Shown: positions 42,244 through 50,900 of the stretch, piece after piece | Position numbering within the stretch: position 1 is the first letter of the stretch | How the letters are laid out: each line of letters starts with the position of its first letter | Source: Rhizobiales bacterium UBA1912 | Lineage (GTDB): Bacteria > Pseudomonadota > Alphaproteobacteria > Rhizobiales > Devosiaceae | Direction: 5' to 3' | Length of the DNA: 64,000 nt | NCBI GenBank assembly: GCA_002337455.1 | Contig: DDGC01000004.1 | Span: forward strand, 172,968-236,967 | The notes under the pieces: generated by a model | The model's input: only the letters and a program-made list of their open reading frames with translations | The model's database searches: none | Told to the model about the DNA's origin: nothing | Made by a program: the position numbers and the translations under genes

Positions 42244-43055
42244 ACAGCGTTCAAGCACCGGCGCCAAGGAAAAGCGCGGCGCGAGGACTGCTCGACAGGG
42301 CGGCCTCGATCGAGGATGGAACGATCCTGAAAACCGTGTTCTTCGCCATGTTGGCCGGTGCGGCATGGGTATTGGCCAGCGATTATTTCGAACTCAATGC
42401 GATGCAGCCCCAAGATCTGGCCGTGACGCCGGGCGATCCGATGCTTCCGGCCGTCGATCGGCCCGAGATCGATCCGGACAATCCCGCCTATCGGCCCCTC
42501 GAACATATCAGAACACCGCCCGAGCAGCTTGCCGAACCGCTTTCGATCGAACTGCTCGGCGGCGGCGTGCTCATGCTTTCGGGCACCATTGTCCCCGGCG
42601 CCGCCACGAGCTTTGCCGACGAGATCGAGAGACGGGGCGACTACGTGGAAACCGTGGCGCTCAATTCGCCCGGCGGATCGGTGGAGGATGCGCTGGTCAT
42701 CGGCCGGTTGATCCGGGAAAGTGGCTTTAGCACCGCGGTGGGCGATGGCGCCCTGTGCGGTTCGTCCTGCCCTTTGGTGCTGGCTGGTGGCGTCGAGCGG
42801 ATCGTATCGGATAACGCTGCCGTGGGCGTGCACCAGATTTATGCCGGCGCAGGCGGCGATGACATCGGGTCGGCGCAGGCGATGTCCGATGCCCAGTCGA
42901 TAACGGCGCGTATCGCGCGCTATCTGGGCGAAATGGGCATCGATCCGCTCGTCTGGATCAACGCCATGGAAACGCCGCCCGACCGCCTCTATTTCCTCAC
43001 CATGGATGAAATGGAGCAGACCCGGTTGGCCGCACTATCGGACCCGGACCAATAG
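42240..43055 (+). CDS. Membrane-anchored ClpP/crotonase-fold periplasmic protein (COG3904-like)
   Basis: A 271-residue protein with one transmembrane helix (about 31-46), a Pro/Asp-rich linker and a ClpP-like domain (residues 100-260). A LNSPGGSVEDAL oxyanion segment precedes CGSSCPLVLAGG (candidate nucleophile Ser176), and VGVHQIYAG gives His198. These match the Ser-His pair of the ClpP fold, so it may be an active serine protease. GTG 42240 overlaps the upstream stop. Membrane anchoring next to a coiled-coil membrane protein suggests a two-component inner-membrane proteolytic module. Confidence 0.78.
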   Translation: MNSVQAPAPRKSAARGLLDRAASIEDGTILKTVFFAMLAGAAWVLASDYFELNAMQPQDLAVTPGDPMLPAVDRPEIDPDNPAYRPLEHIRTPPEQLAEPLSIELLGGGVLMLSGTIVPGAATSFADEIERRGDYVETVALNSPGGSVEDALVIGRLIRESGFSTAVGDGALCGSSCPLVLAGGVERIVSDNAAVGVHQIYAGAGGDDIGSAQAMSDAQSITARIARYLGEMGIDPLVWINAMETPPDRLYFLTMDEMEQTRLAALSDPDQ

Positions 43056-43063
43056 CTTGTCCT

Positions 43064-44239
43064 CTAGCCCTGCCGGATGGTGGACACGCCGAAACTGGAA
43101 CGGGCCGCCAGGCGGACGCAATTGCTGCCGGCCTTCTCGGCTTCATCGAGCGCCCATAAGCCGCGCGCCAGCAGATCTGCATAGACGTCGCCCTTTTCCC
43201 GCTCGGTAATCCCGATGCTCAGCGCGATCGGCTGGTTCAGGTCGCTGAGGCGTTCGCTGACTGCGGTGCGGAGGGCTTCAGCATTTCGCCGTGCCGCCAT
43301 CAGGTTTGTCTGGGGGGAGAGGACGGCGAATTCACGGTCGGCCATGCGCCCCACAAGCGCGTCTTTGGGCACATGATCGCCGATCAGCGTGGCCATTGCC
43401 TGCAAGGGCAACCCCGGGCCGTGCGAAGGAGCGGTCGCCTTGATGGCGATCAGGGTCAGGGTGAGGTCTACGCGTTCGGTTGCTTCGGCCTCGGCCAGCG
43501 CAAGTGCGCGCCGCTCGGCATGGGTTGTGAAACCCTCCCGGTTGAGCAGACCGGTTTCAGCGTCCCGTTCGGCCTTTTGGATCAGGCGCCCGGCGGTATC
43601 GCTGAGCATGAGCGCCAGGCCGCCGGTTGCCAGGATCAACAACAGGACAGCGCCCGATGCTGTCGAAAGTCCGGCATAGAGGGTGCCGGCGAAACTGGAA
43701 GCGGATGCTCCGACGCCACCGGTCCAGAGTGCAAGGAAGGGTTTGGCCAGAAAATGCAGCGCCAAGGCCAGAAACAACCAGATAAAAAGCCAGTCGTATG
43801 CAACCTTCGAACGCGCACGCCAGATGACGGAAAGTGATAGCATGCTCAGCAGCGCGTATGGGACCTGATAGAGAAGCTGGCGTACGAAATCCTCGCGCGG
43901 CAGGTCGAGGATGAGCCAGTAGAGCAGGGCCGACGCCGTTCCAATGGCCCAGCCGCCGCCCGGGTGAAGGTCCACGCGGTAGCGAATGGCAAGGCCATAG
44001 GCGACGAGAACGAACATTGCGACCATGGCCAACGCGATCACCATACGCGTCGGCCCGGGGTAAAATCCCGTTGTCAGTACGATCTCGCCAAGGAAACTGA
44101 TGGCGGCGGCGGCAAACGCGCCGGAAAACCAGAGGGCCCCACGATTTTTGGGATCAAAGCGCGCAAGGGCCAGAAACGCCCCTGATTGGATGGTGCAGAG
44201 GGCGACAATGACCCAGAATACAAGCAACGCGCCGGTCAT
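43064..44239 (-). CDS. Membrane protein with degenerate GGDEF domain
   Basis: A 391-residue protein with about six N-terminal membrane helices (residues 5-215) and a C-terminal GGDEF-like domain (230-385). The DAETGLLNREGF start of the fold is present, but the catalytic loop reads GRMADREF instead of RxGGDEF, so it lacks the two glycines and the first acidic residue. Diguanylate cyclase activity is unlikely; it may bind nucleotide or act as a scaffold or sensor. It converges on the ClpP-like gene with 8 bp between stops. Confidence 0.82.
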   Translation of the reverse strand: MTGALLVFWVIVALCTIQSGAFLALARFDPKNRGALWFSGAFAAAAISFLGEIVLTTGFYPGPTRMVIALAMVAMFVLVAYGLAIRYRVDLHPGGGWAIGTASALLYWLILDLPREDFVRQLLYQVPYALLSMLSLSVIWRARSKVAYDWLFIWLFLALALHFLAKPFLALWTGGVGASASSFAGTLYAGLSTASGAVLLLILATGGLALMLSDTAGRLIQKAERDAETGLLNREGFTTHAERRALALAEAEATERVDLTLTLIAIKATAPSHGPGLPLQAMATLIGDHVPKDALVGRMADREFAVLSPQTNLMAARRNAEALRTAVSERLSDLNQPIALSIGITEREKGDVYADLLARGLWALDEAEKAGSNCVRLAARSSFGVSTIRQG

Positions 44240-44430
44240 GGTAGGCTAGTCCAAAGTTCGTTGGCGCCCCAGTTCCCGCGAACGAGGGCAGGTCATCGTG
44301 CCACGCCGTGAACAGCCCAGCGAACTGGCGTAACCCGTTCGGCATGCCTCTGCCAAGCCCATGTTTGATGCAACGGTCCGGGCTGGGTATCCGTTGTTGG
44401 TCAAAGCGCGGTAGCGGGAGAAACCAAAAA

Positions 44431-44754
44431 ATGGCGAAAGTGCTCAGCGAACTTGATGAAATACGGGCGTGGACGGAGGCGCGCGGGGGCAATCCGATCA
44501 TGGCCGATATGCCCGAGCCCGGTGGGAGGGAGCAGCACCTTTTGGGGCTGACTTTCGATCAGCACATGCTCAATGCCGATTCAAACGAGGGCCCGGATCG
44601 GCCGGGCTCCCATTTCGATCTTGTGGATTGGGACGCCTGGTTTGCTGCGCTCAAGGCCCAGGACCTCGTTCTGGTGGTCGATGACGACCTCGAGGGCGAT
44701 ACCTACGCCGATTATCGCTTCATGAGCCGGGGCGAGGCTGAAGGCTCATCTTAA
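44431..44754 (+). CDS. Hypothetical protein
   Basis: A 107-residue acidic soluble protein from ATG 44431 (GGGAG upstream). It contains a WTEARGGNPIMADMPEPGG segment and a repeated DLVDWDAWFAALKAQDLVLVVDDDLEGDTYADYRF end resembling small DUF-type cytosolic proteins. I recognise no family. Its last 9 bp overlap the 3' end of the convergent metallopeptidase gene. Confidence 0.65.
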   Translation: MAKVLSELDEIRAWTEARGGNPIMADMPEPGGREQHLLGLTFDQHMLNADSNEGPDRPGSHFDLVDWDAWFAALKAQDLVLVVDDDLEGDTYADYRFMSRGEAEGSS

Positions 44755-45177
44755 TCCATCGTCGATCGCATACATGTCATCGTCGGAGAGCCCGAAATGG
44801 TGTCCGATCTCGTGGACCAGCACGTGGGTGACGATTTCACCCAGCGTGTCGGTGTGCTCGGCCCAATAGTCGAGGATCGGCCGGCGGTAGAGCCACACCC
44901 GGTTGGGCATCTGGCCGGTATGGGGGACGACGCCATCATCGGTCATCCCGATTCCTTCGAACAACCCCAGCAGGTCAAAGGGGCTTTCAAGGTCCATATC
45001 CTTGCATATTTCTTCGGTGGGAAACTCGGCGACCCGGCATTCGACACCCCGTGACATCGAACCGAATGGTTCGGGCAACGCTGCGAGCGCCTCGATAGCC
45101 AATGCCTCGATATCGTCGAGAGAGGGGGCCGCCAGCGGCCCCCATAGTTTTGCGTCGCCTTCGGTCGGCTCGCTCAT
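44746..45177 (-). CDS. Zincin-like metallopeptidase family protein (PF06262/DUF1025)
   Basis: A 143-residue protein with the HExxHxxG zinc motif HEIGHHFG at residues 122-129, a VLVHEIGHHFGLSD helix and a short N-terminal domain typical of PF06262, a small metallopeptidase-like family of unknown substrate. It follows leuC by 6 bp and is probably co-transcribed with it. The 3' end overlaps the convergent hypothetical gene by 9 bp. Confidence 0.85.
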   Translation of the reverse strand: MSEPTEGDAKLWGPLAAPSLDDIEALAIEALAALPEPFGSMSRGVECRVAEFPTEEICKDMDLESPFDLLGLFEGIGMTDDGVVPHTGQMPNRVWLYRRPILDYWAEHTDTLGEIVTHVLVHEIGHHFGLSDDDMYAIDDGLR

Positions 45178-45183
45178 CGAAGG

Positions 45184-46593
45184 TCAGGCCTTCGGCCACT
45201 CGCGTATATCGACGAAGTGGCCCTTGATGGCGGCAGCGGCTGCCATGATGGGCGAGACCAGATGTGTGCGGCCCTTGAAGCCCTGACGGCCCTCGAAATT
45301 GCGGTTCGAGGTCGAGGCGCAGCGTTCACCGGGCGCCAGCTTGTCGGCATTCATGGCGAGGCACATCGAACAGCCCGGCTCGCGCCAGTCGAAGCCTGCT
45401 TCGATGAAGATCTTGTCCAGCCCCTCGGCCTCGGCCTGCGCCTTGACCAGCCCCGAGCCGGGAACGACCATTGCATCGACGCGCGGGTGAACCGTGTGGC
45501 CCTTGACGATCGCCGCCGCGGCCCGCAGATCTTCGATGCGCCCGTTGGTGCACGAGCCCAGAAACACCCTGTCGAGTTCGATGTCGGTGATTTTCGTGCC
45601 GGCGGTAAGGCCCATATAGTCGAGCGCACGCTTTTTCGATGCACGGCGATTGGCGTCGGCGATATCGTCGGGATTGGGCACCGCGCCGGTCACCGAAATC
45701 ACGTCCTCAGGCGAAGAGCCCCACGAGACGATCGGGGGCAGATTTGCCGCATCGAGCACCACTTCCTTGTCAAATGTAGCGCCTTCGTCGGTATAGAGCG
45801 ATTTCCAGTAGTCGAGCGCCGTATCGTAGGCTGCGCCTTTGGGCGCGCGCGGGCGGTCCTTCACATAGGCAAAGGTCTTTTCATCGGGCGCGATCAGCCC
45901 GGCGCGCGCACCGCCCTCGATTGTCATGTTGCAGACCGTCATGCGGCCTTCCATGGACAATTCGCGGATGGCCTGCCCTGCAAATTCGATAACGTGGCCA
46001 TTGCCGCCGGCGGTGCCGATCTCGCCGATGATGGCGAGGATGATGTCCTTGGCGGTCACCCCGTCCGGCAGCGAGCCGTTGACGGTGACGCGCATGTTCT
46101 TGGCCTTGGACTGGATCAGCGTCTGGGTCGCCAGAACGTGCTCGACTTCCGAAGTGCCGATGCCGTGGGCCAGTGCGCCGAAGGCGCCATGGGTCGATGT
46201 GTGGCTGTCACCGCAGACAATGGTCATGCCCGGCAGCGTGAATCCCTGTTCGGGTCCCACGATGTGAACGATGCCCTGACGCATATCGAGTTCGTTGTAG
46301 TATTCGACGCCGAAATCGACGGCGTTCTGGGCCAGCGTATCGACCTGGATTTTCGATTCCGGATCGTCGATCCCATGCGTTCTGTCCGAGGTCGGAACGT
46401 TGTGATCGACAACGGCCAGGGTGCGCTCGGGTGCGCGCACCTTGCGGCCGGACAGGCGTAGACCCTCGAACGCCTGCGGGCTCGTGACTTCGTGGACGAG
46501 GTGACGGTCGATATAGAGGATGGCGGTGCCGTCCTCGTTATACGCGACAACGTGGTCGTCCCAGATCTTGTCATAGAGGGTCTTTGCGCTCAT
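45184..46593 (-). CDS. leuC: 3-isopropylmalate dehydratase large subunit
   Basis: A 469-residue aconitase-superfamily subunit converting 2- to 3-isopropylmalate in leucine synthesis, with LeuD (not in the window). 4Fe-4S ligands lie in FLGSCTNGRIEDL and the EPGCSMCLAMN pair. The LYIDRHLVHEVTSPQAFEGLR N-terminus is typical. It is preceded by structured DNA and a candidate promoter (46624-46689). Confidence 0.98.
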   Translation of the reverse strand: MSAKTLYDKIWDDHVVAYNEDGTAILYIDRHLVHEVTSPQAFEGLRLSGRKVRAPERTLAVVDHNVPTSDRTHGIDDPESKIQVDTLAQNAVDFGVEYYNELDMRQGIVHIVGPEQGFTLPGMTIVCGDSHTSTHGAFGALAHGIGTSEVEHVLATQTLIQSKAKNMRVTVNGSLPDGVTAKDIILAIIGEIGTAGGNGHVIEFAGQAIRELSMEGRMTVCNMTIEGGARAGLIAPDEKTFAYVKDRPRAPKGAAYDTALDYWKSLYTDEGATFDKEVVLDAANLPPIVSWGSSPEDVISVTGAVPNPDDIADANRRASKKRALDYMGLTAGTKITDIELDRVFLGSCTNGRIEDLRAAAAIVKGHTVHPRVDAMVVPGSGLVKAQAEAEGLDKIFIEAGFDWREPGCSMCLAMNADKLAPGERCASTSNRNFEGRQGFKGRTHLVSPIMAAAAAIKGHFVDIREWPKA

Positions 46594-46623
46594 CGGGCCG
46601 TCAATCCATATCTCGTGAGGTAT

Positions 46624-46689
46624 CCGTACCAGCGGGTACGGTTGGCTGTTTTACGCCCGCAACCCCCATTGGGTCAAGAGTTGCGGGCG
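46624..46689 (-). promoter_or_regulatory. leuC: Hairpins and candidate promoter in the leuC leader
   Basis: CGCCCGCAAC (46654-46663) and GTTGCGGGCG (46680-46689) form a perfect 10-bp stem enclosing a small CCC/GGG hairpin. CCGTACC-AGCG-GGTACGG (46624-46641) is a second stem. On the minus strand TTGACC (46677-46672), 18-nt spacer and TAAAAC (46653-46648) give a fair promoter overlapping the larger stem. The structures may be a ppa 3' end or a regulatory site. No leucine-rich leader peptide was seen. Confidence 0.35.
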
Positions 46690-46721
46690 AAGGATAGCAG
46701 CAAGGATGATGGACCGGGGCT

Positions 46722-47252
46722 TTAGCCCTTCTGGGCCAGCGCCATGGAGTCGAGGATCACCTTGCGCGCGTCTTCAACGCCGCCGATCCGGTCGATCTTG
46801 GCCCACTTGCCTGGCTCGAGGTCCTTGTAGTGCATGAAGAAATGCTTGACGCGCTCGACCTGGATTTCGGGCAGGTCGGTTACGTCGGTGATCCCGTCAT
46901 ACATGCGGGTCAGCTTGGAAACCGGCACCGCAAGGATTTTTTCGTCCTGGCCACCATCGTCTTCCATGAACAAGACGCCGACCGGGCGCGAGCGCACCAC
47001 GGCGCCGGGCACCAACGGGCGTGAATTGAGGACGATCACATCAAGCGGGTCGCCATCGCCGCACATGGTGTGAGGCACAAAGCCGTAGTTTCCCGGATAG
47101 CGCATCGGAGTATAGAGAAAGCGGTCGACAAACAGCGCGCCGGACGCCTTGTCGATCTCGTATTTGATCGGCTCGCCGCCCAGGGGCACTTCGATGATGA
47201 CGTTGAGGTCTTCGGGCGGGTTCTTGCCCACGGGGATCGCGTCGATATTCAT
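46722..47252 (-). CDS. ppa: Soluble inorganic pyrophosphatase (family I)
   Basis: A 176-residue family I PPase hydrolysing PPi to two phosphates. The signature CGDGDPLDVIVLNS carries the metal-binding aspartates, and KYEIDKASGALFVDRFLYTPMRYPGNYGFVPHT is diagnostic. ATG 47252 is preferred to the TTG at 47264. A membrane H+-PPase is encoded about 5.6 kb away. Confidence 0.97.
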   Translation of the reverse strand: MNIDAIPVGKNPPEDLNVIIEVPLGGEPIKYEIDKASGALFVDRFLYTPMRYPGNYGFVPHTMCGDGDPLDVIVLNSRPLVPGAVVRSRPVGVLFMEDDGGQDEKILAVPVSKLTRMYDGITDVTDLPEIQVERVKHFFMHYKDLEPGKWAKIDRIGGVEDARKVILDSMALAQKG

Positions 47253-47368
47253 TTTGCCGTTCAATCCTGAACTTTGGGGAGGAGGAGTCCGGCAGCTTTT
47301 TGCCTATCGGGCCAGGCAAATGCAAGCCATATTGGCCTTCGAGACAAGCATCAGTAGACGAAGGGGCC

Positions 47369-47938
47369 ATGACAATGAGATCGATAGTGCCAGCGCTGCT
47401 GGCAATTGCGGTGAGCACGACCGGTTCGTTGGCCCAGGAATGGCAGAGCCATTACACCGATATTGCACTTGAAGAGTGCACCCTGCTTTCAACCTATGAA
47501 CTTGGCGCGACGTGGGCCTGTCCCGGATACAAGGGATACCCCTTGATGATCATGGAAGGCGATCTGCGATTTTTCGTTTCCTACGGATTTGGAGCACCCG
47601 ATGAAATGGCGGCGCGGCAGAGCTTTCCCCAGTTCAATACGATTGGCGAGCGTCTCGAATGGCTGACCGAGGAGCATGTCGAGCGGGGCAGCATGCCCCA
47701 GGCTACCATCCTGCGCTATTATCTCGAACCGTTCGAGATGGACGATCCGATCGACCAGGTGCTTGTGGTAACCAAAATCGAGCCCGGCAATACCTGTCGG
47801 GTCGCTCAGGTCGATGCACTTCGCAATCAGGATGCCAACAGTCTGGCGCGTGAGGCAGCGGTCAAGTTCGTGCCCGGATGGGATTGCGAAACCATGACGC
47901 CCCAGACCATCGGCCAATGGGGCGTCGAAGGGCTCTAG
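47369..47938 (+). CDS. Hypothetical secreted protein
   Basis: A 189-residue protein with a signal peptide (cleavage near SLA-QEW, about residue 22). The mature part has four cysteines (ECTLL, WACPGYKGYP, TCRVAQ, WDCE), consistent with two disulfides, and recurrent aromatic residues. I recognise no family. ATG 47369 follows GAAGGGG. It is divergent from ppa and its stop overlaps the convergent glutamate dehydrogenase by 4 bp. Confidence 0.75.
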   Translation: MTMRSIVPALLAIAVSTTGSLAQEWQSHYTDIALEECTLLSTYELGATWACPGYKGYPLMIMEGDLRFFVSYGFGAPDEMAARQSFPQFNTIGERLEWLTEEHVERGSMPQATILRYYLEPFEMDDPIDQVLVVTKIEPGNTCRVAQVDALRNQDANSLAREAAVKFVPGWDCETMTPQTIGQWGVEGL

Positions 47939-50900
47939 CTCGTCGCCAGATCGCTCAGAAGCCCTGCCGCAACCGAGAGGCGCGAAATCGTCAACTCGCC
48001 GGCGATCAGATCGGCCACGGTTTCACCCATGCGGGATATTGTGGCTGCTCGTGGCGCCTTCCAGGCCGCGATCCGGTCTTCGACCGGTCCATCGCCGGAC
48101 GACAGGATGTCGGCAGCGAGATCGCGCAAGCCGCGGGTCAGGTTGGCCAGCGCCCTGTCGATCGCCATGCGGTCGAACCTGTCGGCGGCGTCGATGGCCG
48201 CGCCCTGCTCGGTCAGCCGTCCGAGCTTGAACATTTCGATCACCGCGAACATGGCCTTGGCTGCATCGAGCACCTGCGCATTGGCTTTGTGGGCGACGAG
48301 TACAGCATCTGGCGCCAGTGAGAGCACCGAGAGGGCGGCGATGGAGCGGGCCAGATCGGGCGGGGTGCCGCCAGCCTCAAAACCTTCTTCCTGGGCGGAG
48401 ACGGCCTCGGCCAAGAACGGGGAAACGAGATCGGAAAGCGAGGCCCTTATCGTCGATATGCCGGCGCGATAGCGCTCGATCATGTCCGAAAGCCCGCCCG
48501 AGAAATCCTCGTTGCGCAGGAACCACAGCGCCATGCCGACCTGCAGGCCCTGAACCTCGGCGTAGAGCGCAAGCTGGGTATCGCCGGATATGGTTGTGTC
48601 GAGATCGTCGATTGCCGCGTTGAGCCCGGCCAGATCGAAACTGTCGCGTGCCGCCGCGTAGGCAAACGCTACAGCGCCGGGTTCGGCGGCGGTAATTGAG
48701 GTCAGCCGCGTAACGAACGCTGGGCCGCCCCGGTTGATCATCGCGTTGGAAAGCACCGTTGCGATAACCTCGCGCCGCAGACGGTGGTTTTCAATCGTCT
48801 CGGGGTGGCGCGCTTTGAGCGTTTCGGGGAAATACCGGAACAACTCGCGCGCCAGATAGGGATCATCTGGAACCGGGGATCTGAGCAGGTCGGCGTAAAG
48901 CGTCAGTTTGGCGTAAGCGAGCAACACGGCAAGTTCGGGCCGGGTCAGCGCCACGCCGCTGGCGGCGCGTTCAGCCAGCATCGCATCATCGGGCAGGTAT
49001 TCGACGGCCCTGTTGAGTTCGCCCGCCGCTTCGAGCTCATCTATGAAATCGACAAGATCGGGGAAGTCCGCCATGCCCCGCCGCTGGGCGAGGGACAGCG
49101 CCAGGGTCTGCAGATAGTTGTTGCGCAGGCAAAGCTCGGCGACCTCATCGGTCATTTCGGTGAGGAAGAAATTGCGGTCCGCCATCGAAAGGCTATCCGA
49201 ACGCACCATGTCGGACAGTGCGATCTTGATGTTGACCTCAAGGTCGGACGAATTGACGCCGGCCGAATTGTCGATGGCGTCGGTGTTGATGCGTCCGCCA
49301 TTGAGCGCATATTCGATGCGGCCGCGCTGGGTGAGCCCGAGATTGGCACCTTCACCCACCACTTTGGCGCGCACCGCTTGTGCGGGAACGCGGATCGAAT
49401 CGTTGGCCTTGTCGCCCACCGAGGCATCGGTTTCGTCGGTCGCGCGGATATAGGTGCCGATGCCGCCAAACCACAGCAGGTCGATATCGGCTCTGAGAAT
49501 CGCCGACATGATTTCGCTCGGCGAAGCGCTGACCCCGGTGAGGCCCAGAAGATTTTGCATCTGGGGCGTGAGCGGGATGGATTTGGCCCGGCGCGAGAAC
49601 ACCCCGCCGCCCTCGGAAATCAGCGCGGAGTCGTAGTCCTGCCAGCTCGAGCGCGGCAGCGCGAAAATCCGCTCGCGCTCGGCAAAGCTCTTTTCGATAT
49701 CGGGCTCGGGATCGATGAAGATGTCGCGGTGGTCGAAGGCCGCAACCAGAGCGATTTTGGGCGAAAGCAGCATGCCGTTGCCGAAAACGTCGCCGCTCAT
49801 GTCACCGACACCAGCCACTGTGAAGCTCTGGGTCTGGATATCGATATCGATTTCGCGGAAATGGCGTTTGACCGCCTCCCAGCCGCCGCGGGCCGTAATG
49901 CCCATCTTCTTGTGGTCGTATCCGGCCGATCCGCCCGAGGCAAAGGCGTCGCCGAGCCAGAAATCGCGGCTTTCAGAGATGGCGTTTGCCGTATCGGAAA
50001 AGCTTGCGGTGCCCTTGTCGGCGGCAACCACGAGGTAGGGGTCGTCGGCGTCGCGCCTGAAAATCTCTTCGGGAGGCAACACGGTGTCGCCCACCAGATT
50101 ATCGGTCACATCGAGCAGGCTGGAGACGAATATCTTGTAGCACGCCGTGCCCTCGGCCAGAAACGTGTCGCGGTCTGGGTTGGCTGGCATGAGGCGCGGC
50201 ACGAACCCGCCCTTGGCGCCCACCGGCACGATCACCGCGTTCTTGACCATCTGCGCCTTGACCAACCCCAGAATTTCGGTTCGAAAATCTTCGGCGCGAT
50301 CCGACCAGCGCAGCCCGCCGCGGGCAATCGGCCCGCCGCGCATGTGGATACCTTCGAGGCGCGGGGAATAGACGAAAATCTCACGCCAGGGTCTTGGCTG
50401 GGGTATCCCTTCGAGCCGCGTGGCGTCGAACTTGATGGCGAGCGCCGGGCGCGGCTTGCCGTCGATGCGTTGGTAGAGATTTGTCCTGACGCTGGATTCG
50501 ATCAGGTTGAGCAACCGCCGGATGATCCGGTCCTCGTCGATCGAAGTTATGGTTTCGAGCCCGGCGACAATTTCGGCGCGCAACGCTTCGGCTGCCGCCT
50601 CGCGGTCTGCGTCGAGATGGGGATCGTGCAGGGTGTGGAACAGTTCGACAAGCGCGCGGGCGGTGGCCGGGTGGGCCGAAAGTGCCGTCCAGATGTAAGT
50701 CTGTGACCAGGCAATGCCGACCTGTTTGAGGTAACGCCCCAGGGCGCGCAGGATTGCCACATCGGCGTGGCCGAGCCCGGCGGTCAGGGTCAGCCGGTTG
50801 TAGCCGTCGTTTTCAACCAGACCGCTGGACACTGCAAGGATGCCGTCCTCGATGCGGCGAGCGCTTTCGCCCAGGTCGATTTCGGTGCCGTCGCCGGTCC

